A DNA stretch of 64,000 nucleotides. It comes from Streptomyces naganishii JCM 4654 (GTDB taxonomy: Bacteria > Actinomycetota > Actinomycetes > Streptomycetales > Streptomycetaceae). Numbering within the stretch: the first letter of the stretch is position 1; each line of letters begins with the position of its first letter. The notes under the pieces are model-generated. The model saw only the letters and a program-made list of their open reading frames with translations, was not told where the DNA came from and did no database searches. Shown one piece after another: positions 16,313 through 25,013 of the stretch. The DNA is taken from NCBI RefSeq assembly GCF_014650575.1, contig NZ_BMVF01000010.1:62001-126000 (forward strand), read 5' to 3'. Position numbers and translations under genes: made by a program.

Positions 16313-16437
16313 CGAGCCGCCCCGCCGACCGGCCCGCCGCCGCCCGTTCCGCAGTCCGGCCCGCCGTCCGCCTCGCCGCCCGGCCCGCAGTCCGCCCCGC
16401 CGTCCCAGAGCACCCGACCGGAGGTTTCACCGCATGA
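16309..16437 (+). CDS. Possible 42-residue linker ORF
   Basis: An ATG overlaps the stop of the upstream gene (ATGA at 16309) and its own TGA overlaps the start of the sulfur-carrier gene (ATGA at 16434). The predicted peptide is Arg/Pro/Ala-rich (RPAVRLAARPAVRPAVPEH) and resembles nothing known. It may only couple translation between the flanking genes, or be chance. Confidence 0.25.
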   Translation: MTSRPADRPAAARSAVRPAVRLAARPAVRPAVPEHPTGGFTA

Positions 16438-16709
16438 GCGTGACCGTTCGCATCCCGACCATCCTGCGCACCTACACCGGCGGGCAGGCTGAGGTGAGCG
16501 CCGAGGGCGCGACGCTCTCCGAGGTCATCTCCGACCTGGAGAAGAACCACACCGGCATCGCCGCCCGCGTCCTGGACGACCAGGGCAAGCTGCGCCGCTT
16601 CGTCAACGTCTACGTCAACGACGACGACGTCCGCTTCGAGCAGGGCCTGGAGACCGCCACCCCGGACGGCGCGGGCGTCTCGATCATCCCGGCGGTCGCC
16701 GGCGGCTGA
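16434..16709 (+). CDS. CysO-type sulfur-carrier protein (MoaD/ThiS family)
   Basis: The 91-residue beta-grasp protein ends in VAGG; the C-terminal di-glycine is the site that is adenylated and converted to a thiocarboxylate. It closely resembles mycobacterial CysO (VTVRIPTILRTYTGGQ; RRFVNVYVNDDDVRFEQGL; SIIPAVAGG). In mycobacteria CysO feeds CysM for cysteine; here no cysM is adjacent, and the gene sits behind a SAM-riboswitch-controlled PLP enzyme, so it may deliver sulfur for homocysteine (MetO role). The ATG follows GGAGGTTTCACCGC. A strong terminator lies 82 bp downstream. Confidence 0.92.
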   Translation: MSVTVRIPTILRTYTGGQAEVSAEGATLSEVISDLEKNHTGIAARVLDDQGKLRRFVNVYVNDDDVRFEQGLETATPDGAGVSIIPAVAGG

Positions 16710-16791
16710 GCGGGGCCGGCGGGCCGCCCGCGCGCGTGGGCCGTCACCCCTCACCATTACCTTCGGTAACGCCCACCACGCAGAGTTCACC

Positions 16792-16830
16792 GAATTGCCC
16801 CCTCCGTGAGAGAAGCGGAGGGGGCAATTC
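16792..16830 (+). terminator. Terminator after the sulfur-carrier gene
   Basis: GAATTGCCCCCTCCG pairs perfectly with CGGAGGGGGCAATTC around a 9-nt loop. Outer bases CACGCAGA (16777) and TCTGCGTG (to 16836) can extend the stem past a bulge. Confidence 0.85.
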
Positions 16831-16836
16831 TGCGTG

Positions 16837-17183
16837 ATTGAGCGCGGTACAGTTGGGGAACGCGGCCCTGATCTACAGGGCGCGGACCCCGGATTCGTGC
16901 CGCAGGCCCGACAAGAAGTAGCCAAAGTGCGTGCCTTTTCTGCGGCATTTGTCTTGTTTATGGGGCCCGACTTGCCCTGAATTCGGGCGAATTCTCACCA
17001 CATTCCGGACCGGACGCGTCCAGAATTCTCGTCCGATTGACCTGTTGCAGACGGCAGTTGGACAGATACATTCAGCCGCGGTCGACGCGTTCCGGCGCAC
17101 GCCCCCATTCCACGGGGGGTGAGGTCTGACCCGGGTCCGCGAAGTGTGGATCTGTGCAAGGGCCAGTAATAGGGGAGTTAGGC
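16837..17183 (+). other. Long promoter/leader region of cspA, no gene seen
   Basis: About 350 bp with lower G+C than the surroundings (for example TTGTCTTGTTTATGGGG near 16948 and GAATTCTCACCACATTCC near 16990). No frame looks coding. A long 5' leader is usual for cold-shock genes, so this may hold a structured, temperature-responsive mRNA leader. Confidence 0.4.
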
Positions 17184-17387
17184 ATGGCTCAGGGCACCGT
17201 CAAGTGGTTCAACGCGGAGAAGGGGTACGGCTTCATCGCGGTCGACGGTGGTGCGGACGTCTTCGTCCACTACAGCGCGATCCAGATGGACGGCTACCGC
17301 ACGCTGGAAGAGGGCCAGCGGGTCGAGTTCGAGATCTCGCAGGGCCAGAAGGGCCCGCAGGCCGACATGGTCCGCGTCACGGCCTGA
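17184..17387 (+). CDS. cspA: Cold-shock protein, CspA family
   Basis: A 67-residue single cold-shock domain with RNP1 (KGYGFI) and RNP2 (VFVHY) nucleic-acid-binding motifs and the family opening GTVKWFNAEKGYGFI. It acts as an RNA chaperone. The ATG at 17184 lies 6 bp after AGGGGAG; a longer in-frame form from 17154 is not supported. It has its own terminator and is separate from groEL2. Confidence 0.95.
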   Translation: MAQGTVKWFNAEKGYGFIAVDGGADVFVHYSAIQMDGYRTLEEGQRVEFEISQGQKGPQADMVRVTA

Positions 17388-17419
17388 TCCGCGCGACCAC
17401 CGCAAGCGATCTTCTTCTT

Positions 17420-17457
17420 CGAGGGGCCCGCACTCCAACCGGGGTGCGGGCCCCTCG
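17420..17457 (+). terminator. Terminator after cspA
   Basis: CGAGGGGCCCGCAC pairs with GTGCGGGCCCCTCG (14 bp) around a 10-nt loop, 32 bp past the cspA stop. Confidence 0.85.
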
Positions 17458-17495
17458 GCGTGCGCTCCCAGCGCGCGCGGTCCGCTCCGTGGGCG

Positions 17496-17522
17496 CTTGC
17501 ACTCTCGGGGGTCGAGTGCTAA
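17496..17522. promoter_or_regulatory. CIRCE operator 1 (HrcA site)
   Basis: CTTGCACTC-N9-GAGTGCTAA matches CIRCE (TTAGCACTC-N9-GAGTGCTAA) with two changes in the left arm. It lies ahead of groEL2; HrcA represses groE genes through this element. Confidence 0.9.
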
Positions 17523-17531
17523 TCATTGGCG

Positions 17532-17558
17532 TTAGCACTCTGAAGGTGAGAGTGACAA
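17532..17558. promoter_or_regulatory. CIRCE operator 2 (HrcA site)
   Basis: TTAGCACTC-N9-GAGTGACAA has a perfect left arm and a right arm with two changes. The centre is 36 bp from operator 1. Two CIRCE copies give tight heat-shock control. Confidence 0.85.
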
Positions 17559-17685
17559 CGAAGGACCGGGTCGGTGAGGCCCGCGGGCCAGGTGGGGCAA
17601 GGAACCACGAGGCCGGCGAGCCGTCCGTCGCGGGCGCGGGCGCGGTCCGAAGGAATCACCCCCAGTCCTGGAGGGACCACTTCAC

Positions 17686-19308
<1,623 letters not shown>

Positions 19309-19347
19309 TCCCGGGACAACCCCAGGATCGGACCCGTCCGTCACGTA

Positions 19348-19391
19348 CCGAGGGCGGCACCCCCTGCTCAGGCAGGGGGTGCCGCCCTCGG
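19348..19391 (+). terminator. Strong terminator after groEL2
   Basis: A perfect 20-bp stem (CCGAGGGCGGCACCCCCTGC and its complement) with a TCAG tetraloop, 39 bp past the groEL2 stop. It probably also shields the convergent toxin gene. Confidence 0.92.
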
Positions 19392-19412
19392 CCGTTCCCG
19401 CCCGCACCCGGC

Positions 19413-19664
19413 TCAGGCCGTCCGGCCGACCTTGAGCACATGAACGGTGACAGTGCCCCCGTCCGGCCGGTAGAGCACCCTCCAAGCCCCCACAGGCAAC
19501 CGGTAATACCCGGAGCTGCCCAAGGCGTGCGCTGCCTCCGGGCGGGGCTCCTCGGCGAGCTCGCGTACAGCGGCGGCGCAGGCCTTGGCGCCCACGGGGT
19601 CGATCGCGCGCAGCCACCTGAATTCATTCATGGCGTGGTGCTCCCACACCACCGCGTAGGTCAC
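19413..19664 (-). CDS. RelE/ParE-type toxin
   Basis: An 83-residue basic protein with the RelE fold pattern: WEHHAMNEFRWL, then YRLPVGAWRVLYRPDGGTVTVHVLKVG. RelE toxins cut mRNA on the ribosome. The GTG at 19664 gives the normal family N terminus and overlaps the antitoxin gene by 41 bp; an ATG at 19631 region (MNEF) would remove the first strand. Upstream antitoxin with overlap is the standard order. Confidence 0.85.
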   Translation of the reverse strand: MTYAVVWEHHAMNEFRWLRAIDPVGAKACAAAVRELAEEPRPEAAHALGSSGYYRLPVGAWRVLYRPDGGTVTVHVLKVGRTA

Positions 19665-19935
19665 GAAGTGACCCCCTGCGATCTTCTTCCTCGAGCTGAG
19701 CCATGAATTCGTCGTGCGACACCGCGGGCCCGGTGGGCGCGGACTCGCGAGCCCTTGCTTCGGCGATGTCCGCCTCGTCGCGCAGCCGCTGAAGCTCCTC
19801 CAGCTCGCTTATGGGGATGAGCGCGGCCGCGGGCTTCCCGTACTCCGTGATCAGGATGTGCTCCTGGCCGTGCCGGACCCGCCCCACCAGCTGGCCGAGT
19901 TGGTTGCGGGCTTCCACAAGTGGATACGTCTCCAT
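19624..19935 (-). CDS. Phd/YefM-type antitoxin
   Basis: From the ATG at 19935 the protein has 103 residues with the Phd/YefM DNA-binding half (METYPLVEARNQLGQLVGRV, ILITEYGKPAAALIPI) and an acidic tail (DEFMAQLEEEDRRGSLRDL) that would cover the toxin. A further in-frame start at 19977 exists; neither has a good ribosome-binding site and the shorter form fits the family. Confidence 0.85.
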   Translation of the reverse strand: METYPLVEARNQLGQLVGRVRHGQEHILITEYGKPAAALIPISELEELQRLRDEADIAEARARESAPTGPAVSHDEFMAQLEEEDRRGSLRDLRGGVGAPRHE

Positions 19936-19944
19936 GTCAAAACT

Positions 19945-19966
19945 GTACACACCTGCGAGTGTGGAC
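19945..19966. promoter_or_regulatory. Possible antitoxin operator
   Basis: GTACACAC-N6-GTGTGGAC is an inverted repeat with 7 of 8 bases paired, 10 bp before the antitoxin ATG. Phd/YefM proteins repress their own promoters at such palindromes. Confidence 0.4.
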
Positions 19967-19978
19967 GGTTGGTTCATG

Positions 19979-20848
19979 TCAGGGCTTCTGTCTGTGGGTG
20001 GTCATGGCTCCCCGGACCTGGGCGGCGTAGGCGTGGACGGTGGCCGGGGGCAAGGGTGCGCCGGCGTGAGCCGACAGGCGTAGGCCTCCGCACGCGGTGC
20101 AGAGGCCGCCCGGCAGGGCCCCGGGGCTGCCGGGCACACCGCACTCGGCGCACTCCAGTACACGGCGGCGTGGTGGGGGAGCCGGGGGGAGTTTGCCGGT
20201 CAGGCGGCGGCGCAGCAGGGCCGCGGGATGGTGCACCGGCGTGGGCAGGCCGGCGGTCAGCGCGGCGACCACGGCCTCCTCGGTGGCCCCGCGCGCGAAC
20301 CACTCCGCCACCAGCGGCGCGAGGTGCGCGCAGTCGGCCTCGGAGAGCGACAGCGCCGGGGCCGTACGGCCGAGCGCGGCGAGCAGGATGTGAGCGCGGG
20401 ACCGGGTGGGCCGGGCGCGTTCCGGCGGCGCCTCCTCCGGTACGCAGCCGCGCGTGAACGCCGCCCACCACTCGTCGTCGCGCGCCGTACGGGACCACCA
20501 CGATCGGGTGATCCAGCGAGAACCGCCCCCGCCCGGGCCGTTCACCGCCACCTGCTCGCGCCCCCGGCGCAAGTGCCCTGCCCGGTGCAGGTTGTTGAGC
20601 GCGGTACGCAGCGCGCACTGCCCGTACGGGAGCGTCCTGGCCAGTGTTTTCACGGAGATGTCGGCGCCCTCGGGAAGCCGGTCGACGTACGCGGCGATGG
20701 CCGCCTCACGGGGCGGCAGGTGCACGAAGTCGTGGTTGGCGCGGGGAAGTTGTCCCGGCGCGGAACGCTTGCCGTAACCCGGATTGGCCATCGGGTGCGG
20801 AGCGGCGTGCGCGGACGGGAGGGCGGCACTAAACTGGGCGTCAGCCAT
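19979..20848 (-). CDS. Helix-turn-helix protein with C-terminal zinc ribbon
   Basis: The 289-residue protein has a winged-helix-like region (about residues 47-95: REAAIAAYVDRLPEGADISVKTLARTL...ALRTALNNLHRAGHLRR) and a four-cysteine zinc ribbon near the C terminus (CAECGVPG, then CTACGG). It is a recurrent Streptomyces family, often labelled a MarR-like or HTH protein, with no known target. The ATG follows GAAGAGGAAG. A GC-rich hairpin sits in its leader. The toxin-antitoxin genes begin 44 bp after its stop on the same strand. Confidence 0.75.
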   Translation of the reverse strand: MADAQFSAALPSAHAAPHPMANPGYGKRSAPGQLPRANHDFVHLPPREAAIAAYVDRLPEGADISVKTLARTLPYGQCALRTALNNLHRAGHLRRGREQVAVNGPGGGGSRWITRSWWSRTARDDEWWAAFTRGCVPEEAPPERARPTRSRAHILLAALGRTAPALSLSEADCAHLAPLVAEWFARGATEEAVVAALTAGLPTPVHHPAALLRRRLTGKLPPAPPPRRRVLECAECGVPGSPGALPGGLCTACGGLRLSAHAGAPLPPATVHAYAAQVRGAMTTHRQKP

Positions 20849-20881
20849 GGGATCGAACTTCCTCTTCGATCTCGTAGGTCA

Positions 20882-20916
20882 AGCCCCCGCAGGTGTTGGC
20901 GCACCGGGCGGGGGCT
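20882..20916 (-). other. Leader hairpin upstream of the HTH gene
   Basis: AGCCCCCGC pairs with GCGGGGGCT around a 17-nt loop, 34 bp upstream of the HTH start. It could be an attenuator or mark the 5' end of the transcript. The 209 bp beyond it to 21125 show no gene. Confidence 0.5.
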
Positions 20917-21125
20917 GTTCGTTATGCGGGCACGCTAGCCCCTCGTGACTGTGCGTGGCAAATCGGTCGCGTCAAGTCAACACGCGGGGAGGGAGGGCGG
21001 GTTGAACCCACCCCCCATTCCTTGAAAAGAGAGCTCGAAGCTCGCCGCTTGAGCCTCGGGGCAACGCCGACCAGCGAAGGTGATCAACCGAGCCGCAGTC
21101 GGCGGAGGCGTATGCCTCCTGACGG

Positions 21126-21347
21126 TCACCGCAGCCGTGTACGCCGTACGCCGCCGACGAACGCCGACCACGCCTCCGTTCGGAACGTGAGCTTCGGGCC
21201 GAGGGGGGTCTTGGAGTCGCGGATCACGGGGATGAGGATGCCCTGGATGTGGGCCATTTCCAGGCAGTTGCCGCCCTCGCCGCCGCTGTAGCTGGACTTG
21301 TGCCAGCCGGCCCACGTCAGGTCGTACTCACGGGTGCTCTTCTCCAT
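21126..21347 (-). CDS. DUF397 protein
   Basis: A 73-residue protein with the DUF397 pattern WHKSSYSGGEGGNCLEMA and IRDSKTPLGPKLTF. DUF397 proteins pair with XRE/DUF5753 regulators in Streptomyces (the WhiJ type), where the small partner tunes the DNA-binding protein. It overlaps the end of the XRE gene by 20 bp, so the two are co-translated. Confidence 0.9.
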   Translation of the reverse strand: MEKSTREYDLTWAGWHKSSYSGGEGGNCLEMAHIQGILIPVIRDSKTPLGPKLTFRTEAWSAFVGGVRRTRLR

Positions 21348-22170
21348 GCCCGTAATCCTGCGCCACCGACTCGATCAGGGCCAGGGAGTCTTGAGGCGAA
21401 TGTGCCGAGGCTTGAAGGAGGTTGAACGTCAGGGTGTGACGCTTGACCGTCGCCGGGTCGTCCAGCAGCTTTCCCATGTCCGGGCCCTCGACGAAGGACA
21501 GGGAGGGCGCGTCCTCGAAGTCCATGAGCTTGAGGGGGCCTGTCAGCGCCGCGTGCGCCCCGGCGGCGAAGGGAAGGACCTGCACGATGACCCGGTGTCC
21601 GCGGGCCAGTTCGGCCACGTGGTCCAGGGCCTCGGACATCACGGGGCCGCCGCCGACCGGTCGGCGCAGTACCGCCTCGTCGAGGATCGCCCACAACAGC
21701 GGGGTTGTTGGATCGTCGAGCAGGCACGCCCGTTGGAGCCGGGCCGTCACCAGTTCCGCGATCTCGGTGTCCGGCGCGGTCGGTTTGTAGGCGCGGAACA
21801 CCGCCTCCGCGTAGGCGCTGGTCTGCAACAGGCCCGGGATCAGAAGCTGGGCGTACTCCCTGATCGCCGTGGCGACCGCCTCCGCCTCCGCCGCTTCCGC
21901 GAAGTGGTCGGGGTAGCGCGACCTCGCCAGGGCCGTGCAGTTGCGGGTGAAGAAGCCGTTGGTGCCGAGGATCTCGTCCAGTTGGACGGCGAGTTCCACG
22001 TGCATGCGCCGCGTGCCCGCCTCCAGCTGGCCGATGAACGAGCCGCTGACGAAGAGGGGTTCGCCGAGGTCGGCCTGGCTGAGGCCCTTTCTCTCGCGGG
22101 CGTGGCGGAGTTCGGCGCCGAGCAGGGCGCGCGGTGAGGAGGACGGATCGAGGTCCTTCGGACCTGGCAT
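21328..22170 (-). CDS. XRE-family regulator with DUF5753 (WhiJ-like)
   Basis: The 280-residue protein has an N-terminal Cro/XRE helix-turn-helix (LRHARERKGLSQADLGEPLFVSGSFIGQLEAGTR, about 22-55) and the DUF5753 ligand/partner domain (IPGLLQTSAYAEAVFRAY; ILDEAVLRRPVGG; VQVLPFAAGAH). Streptomyces genomes hold dozens of such regulators; WhiJ is a developmental repressor in S. coelicolor. The ATG follows GGGAG. It is followed by its DUF397 partner and divergent from two small genes. Confidence 0.9.
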   Translation of the reverse strand: MPGPKDLDPSSSPRALLGAELRHARERKGLSQADLGEPLFVSGSFIGQLEAGTRRMHVELAVQLDEILGTNGFFTRNCTALARSRYPDHFAEAAEAEAVATAIREYAQLLIPGLLQTSAYAEAVFRAYKPTAPDTEIAELVTARLQRACLLDDPTTPLLWAILDEAVLRRPVGGGPVMSEALDHVAELARGHRVIVQVLPFAAGAHAALTGPLKLMDFEDAPSLSFVEGPDMGKLLDDPATVKRHTLTFNLLQASAHSPQDSLALIESVAQDYGHGEEHP

Positions 22171-22283
22171 GGCAACTCCCTGTCACACAGGAGTGGTTGT
22201 TGGTACGCCGCTACTGGCCAGGTTAGGGGCACGTCGGATACGCTGTGTGGTGAACGCGAACACTCAGCGTGGAGGGAACGACG

Positions 22284-22517
22284 TTGACGGAGACGACGAA
22301 GAGTGACCGGCCGCCCGCTCGGACGGCGCCGGAGGCGGTGGAGCGGCTGCGGGCCGCACTGCACGAGGCGGGGATCGTCCTGCCGTCGCTGCGGGTGGAC
22401 CCGGTGACGGGCGCGCACGGCGACCCGTACGCCCTGGTCGACCTCGGGCGGTGCAACCTCGGCGTGGCCTCGCGGCTTGCCGCCGCCCTCGAGGCGCGCG
22501 GCGGCGGTGACGTATGA
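22284..22517 (+). CDS. Small conserved Streptomyces protein next to the XRE regulator
   Basis: A 77-residue protein (APEAVERLRAALHEAGIVLPSLRVDP...ALVDLGRCNLGVASRLAAALEA) seen beside WhiJ-like regulators. The TTG at 22284 is chosen because GGAGGGA lies just before it; the frame extends to a GTG at 22269 that would overlap that signal. Function unknown. Its stop overlaps the next start (ATGA). Confidence 0.75.
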   Translation: MTETTKSDRPPARTAPEAVERLRAALHEAGIVLPSLRVDPVTGAHGDPYALVDLGRCNLGVASRLAAALEARGGGDV

Positions 22518-22732
22518 GCGGTGAGACGCCCGCGATCGGCGCGTACGCCGTCGACGTGAGGGACGGACGCATCGGTGAGGTGATGGGCCGCGAGGGAGGA
22601 CACGTGCAGTTGCGGCCGGTGGGCGGCGGGCGGGAGTGGGACTGTCCGCCGGGGGAGCTGGCGGAGGCGGCGCCGGGCGAGGTGCTGCGGGAACGGGTGC
22701 GGCGGCTCAACCGCGAGGCGCGGCTGCCGTGA
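22514..22732 (+). CDS. Small conserved protein, PRC-barrel-like pattern
   Basis: A 72-residue protein (AIGAYAVDVRDGRIGEVMGREGGHVQLRPVGGGREWDCPPGEL) translationally coupled to the preceding gene by a 4-bp overlap. The short beta-rich pattern is found in many Streptomyces XRE/DUF397 loci. No function is known. Confidence 0.75.
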   Translation: MSGETPAIGAYAVDVRDGRIGEVMGREGGHVQLRPVGGGREWDCPPGELAEAAPGEVLRERVRRLNREARLP

Positions 22733-22806
22733 AGACGGGCCGGCGGCTCGGGAATGGCGTGGCGCACCGCACAGTTGATGCCGATGCGCAGTGCATGCGC
22801 GTGCAC

Positions 22807-22820
22807 ATACCATTTGGTAT
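22807..22820. promoter_or_regulatory. Palindrome before the ene-reductase gene
   Basis: ATACCATTTGGTAT is a 6-bp inverted repeat with a 2-bp centre, 30 bp ahead of the ene-reductase start. It stands out by its A+T content and could bind a TetR- or MarR-type repressor; none is encoded adjacent. Confidence 0.4.
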
Positions 22821-22849
22821 CCAACCGCTTCGCCGAGGAGACCCCCACC

Positions 22850-23983
22850 GTGACCGTCACCGCCTCCGAGTCAGCCGCCTCCCGCGCGGCGCAAGTCCTG
22901 TCGCGTCCCGTCGCCCTCAACGGCCTGACCGTTCCCAACCGGATCGTCATGGCGCCGATGACCCGCATGTTCTCGCCGGGCGGCGTTCCGGGCGAGGACG
23001 TGCTGTCGTACTACGCCCGCCGGGCCGCCGCGGGCGTGGGCCTGATCGTCACCGAGGGCACGTACGTGGGGCACGACTCGGCCGGTGAGAGCAGCCGGGT
23101 GCCGCGGTTCCACGGCGAGGAGCAGCTCGCGGGCTGGGCGAAGGTCGCCGAGGCGGTGCACGCGGCGGGCGGCACGATCGTCCCGCAGCTGTGGCACATC
23201 GGCATGGTCCGCAAGCCGGGCCGGCCGCCCTTCCACGAGGCGCCGCCCGTCGGCCCCTCCGGGCTGCGCATCGGCGAGTCCGAGGTCACCGGCAAGGCGA
23301 TGACGCAGCAGGACGTCGACGACGTCGTCGCCGCCTTCGCGGAGGCGGCCGCGGCGGCCGAGCGCATCGGCTTCGACGGCGTCGAGCTGCACGGCGCCCA
23401 CGGCTACCTGCTCGACCAGTTCCTGTGGGCGGGCACCAACCGCCGTACCGACGGCTACGGCGGCGACCCGGTGGCCCGTACGAAGTTCGCCGCCGAGATC
23501 GTGGCGGCGGTGCGCGCGGCCGTCTCGCCCGAGTTCCCGGTGATCTTCCGCTACTCGCAGTGGAAGCAGGAGGCGTACGACGCTCGGCTCGCCGAGACCC
23601 CGGAGGAGCTGGAGGCGATCCTGACCCCGCTCGCGGCGGCCGGCGTCGACGTCTTCCACGCCTCCACGCGCCGCTACTGGCTCCCGGAGTTCGAGGGCTC
23701 GGACCTCAACCTCGCGGGCTGGACGAAGAAGCTCACCGGCAAGCCGGTCATCACCGTCGGCTCGGTGGGGCTGAACGGCGACTTCATCAAGGCGTTCCAG
23801 GGCGAGGGCGCGGCGCTCGGCAACCTGGACAACCTGCTGGACCGCATGGAGCGCGACGAGTTCGACCTGGTGGCGGTCGGGCGCGCGCTGCTCCAGGACC
23901 CCGAGTGGGCGGCGAAGGTGCTCGGCGGCCGCTTCGGTGAGCTGGAGCCGTACGACGCTGCGTCCATGACCCGGCTGACCTGA
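22850..23983 (+). CDS. Old yellow enzyme-type NADH:flavin oxidoreductase
   Basis: The 377-residue FMN barrel has NRIVMAPMTRMFSPGG, YYARRAAAGVGLIVTEGT, the substrate-binding HGAHGYLLDQFLW with the paired histidine/asparagine-type site, NRRTDGYGGD and the phosphate-binding GSVGLNGDF plus VGRALLQDPEW. Such enzymes reduce activated C=C bonds or nitro compounds with NAD(P)H. The GTG at 22850 follows GAGGAGA. Upstream in-frame residues to 22754 are not family-like. A repressor-like palindrome lies just upstream. Confidence 0.9.
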   Translation: MTVTASESAASRAAQVLSRPVALNGLTVPNRIVMAPMTRMFSPGGVPGEDVLSYYARRAAAGVGLIVTEGTYVGHDSAGESSRVPRFHGEEQLAGWAKVAEAVHAAGGTIVPQLWHIGMVRKPGRPPFHEAPPVGPSGLRIGESEVTGKAMTQQDVDDVVAAFAEAAAAAERIGFDGVELHGAHGYLLDQFLWAGTNRRTDGYGGDPVARTKFAAEIVAAVRAAVSPEFPVIFRYSQWKQEAYDARLAETPEELEAILTPLAAAGVDVFHASTRRYWLPEFEGSDLNLAGWTKKLTGKPVITVGSVGLNGDFIKAFQGEGAALGNLDNLLDRMERDEFDLVAVGRALLQDPEWAAKVLGGRFGELEPYDAASMTRLT

Positions 23984-24000
23984 GTCCCTCGAGAGTCCCG

Positions 24001-24270
24001 GTGGCCGGTGTGGTGCTCGCCCACATGACCACCGGGTTCGGCTCCTACATCCTGCCCTCCGAGGACGGCTTCCGCACGGTCCTCGCGGTCGGCGCGGGCG
24101 CCGCGCTGCTCGGCTTCCTGGTCGCGGCCTTCGTCCCGCGGCAGCGGGGGGCGGCGGCGCTGGGCGAGCCGGTGACGGCGGAGGCGGGTATGGGTGCGGG
24201 TTCGGGTATGGGTGCGGGTGCGGGTGCGGAGGAGCCTGCCGTACTCGGTGCCGAGGAGAAGCAGGCTTAG
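24001..24270 (+). pseudogene. C-terminal remnant of an MFS transporter
   Basis: The frame reads VAGVVLAHMTTGF, then a polar loop, GFRTVLAVGAGAALLGFLVAAFVP and a Gly/Ala/Met-rich tail. This looks like the last transmembrane helix and tail of a drug-type MFS transporter, with the other 11 or more helices missing. It starts 17 bp after the ene-reductase stop with no ribosome-binding site. Most likely a deletion or insertion removed the rest; a free-standing small membrane protein is less likely. Confidence 0.6.
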
Positions 24271-24313
24271 GCGGCGGCCCGGGGAGGCGGCTCGGGGAGG
24301 CGCGGCCCGCGCC

Positions 24314-24898
24314 CTACAGGCCGCCCATCGGCTCGATGTCCACCCGCACCGGGTTGCCCCAGACCCGTACGACCTCGTAGTCCGTGAACTCGTGCACGAG
24401 CCGGTAGGCCATCGCGGCGCGGGGCGCCCGGCGCTGGGCGCTGATGTAGAGCTCGGCCTCGCGCCGGTCCCGGCGCGGGGTCCCGCACAGCTGCCACTCC
24501 CGCCCGTTCCACAGCTCCGGCAGCCAGCGCTGCTGGGGCTGCGGCCGGTCCCCGCGCACGCCGTAGCGCGAGGGCGCGCGGTCGGCGGGCTCGGCGGCGG
24601 GCGGGGCGTACGCGGCGTACGCCCCGTCGACCTCCGAGCGCCGAGCGCTCCGCCGCCGGGTCTCGCAGAGCAGGCACAGATCAGGCGCGCTCTCGTCCAC
24701 GGGCCCCTGCGGGTGCTCCCGGCAGCGCGTCGCGGGCGCGGCCGTGGTCACGGTCTCGTCCAGCAGATCGAGCGCACGCTTCAGATCCGCCTTGACCTCG
24801 TGCAACTTGGCGTCGGGCGTGTCGGCGGCCAGGTTCTCCCCGTGCTCCCCGAGCAGACGGAGAGCCCGGCCGAGGGCGGTCAGCTGGGCGTGGTTCAT
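24314..24898 (-). CDS. Conserved hypothetical protein
   Basis: A 194-residue protein with an N-terminal helical segment (ALGRALRLLGEHGENLAADT...KADLKRALDLLDE), a possible metal site (CREH...CLLCE) and a C-terminal alpha/beta region (WNGREWQLCGTPRRDRREAELYISAQRR). I do not recognise a family. It lies 115 bp past the end of the SIR2-STAND gene on the same strand and could be part of the same island. Confidence 0.65.
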   Translation of the reverse strand: MNHAQLTALGRALRLLGEHGENLAADTPDAKLHEVKADLKRALDLLDETVTTAAPATRCREHPQGPVDESAPDLCLLCETRRRSARRSEVDGAYAAYAPPAAEPADRAPSRYGVRGDRPQPQQRWLPELWNGREWQLCGTPRRDRREAELYISAQRRAPRAAMAYRLVHEFTDYEVVRVWGNPVRVDIEPMGGL

Positions 24899-25013
24899 GA
24901 CGTGGGTCCAAGCGGTCGGTCGTTGCTACGAATCAGCGGGTGCTGGGGAGCGGTCCTCCGTTCAGGAGACCACATCGCCTTCAGCCGACGCCGCGGGTAC
25001 CCTCCATCGTCGC

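Noticed and set aside
16860..16935. Stem-like sequence considered as a tRNA
   Set aside because: No T-loop consensus (GGTTCRANTCC), no fitting acceptor stem and no CCA context.
24001..24270. Frame after the ene-reductase considered as an intact small membrane protein
   Set aside because: It reads like the last helix of an MFS transporter, lacks a ribosome-binding site and ends in low-complexity Gly/Ala/Met; a remnant is more likely, though not proven.
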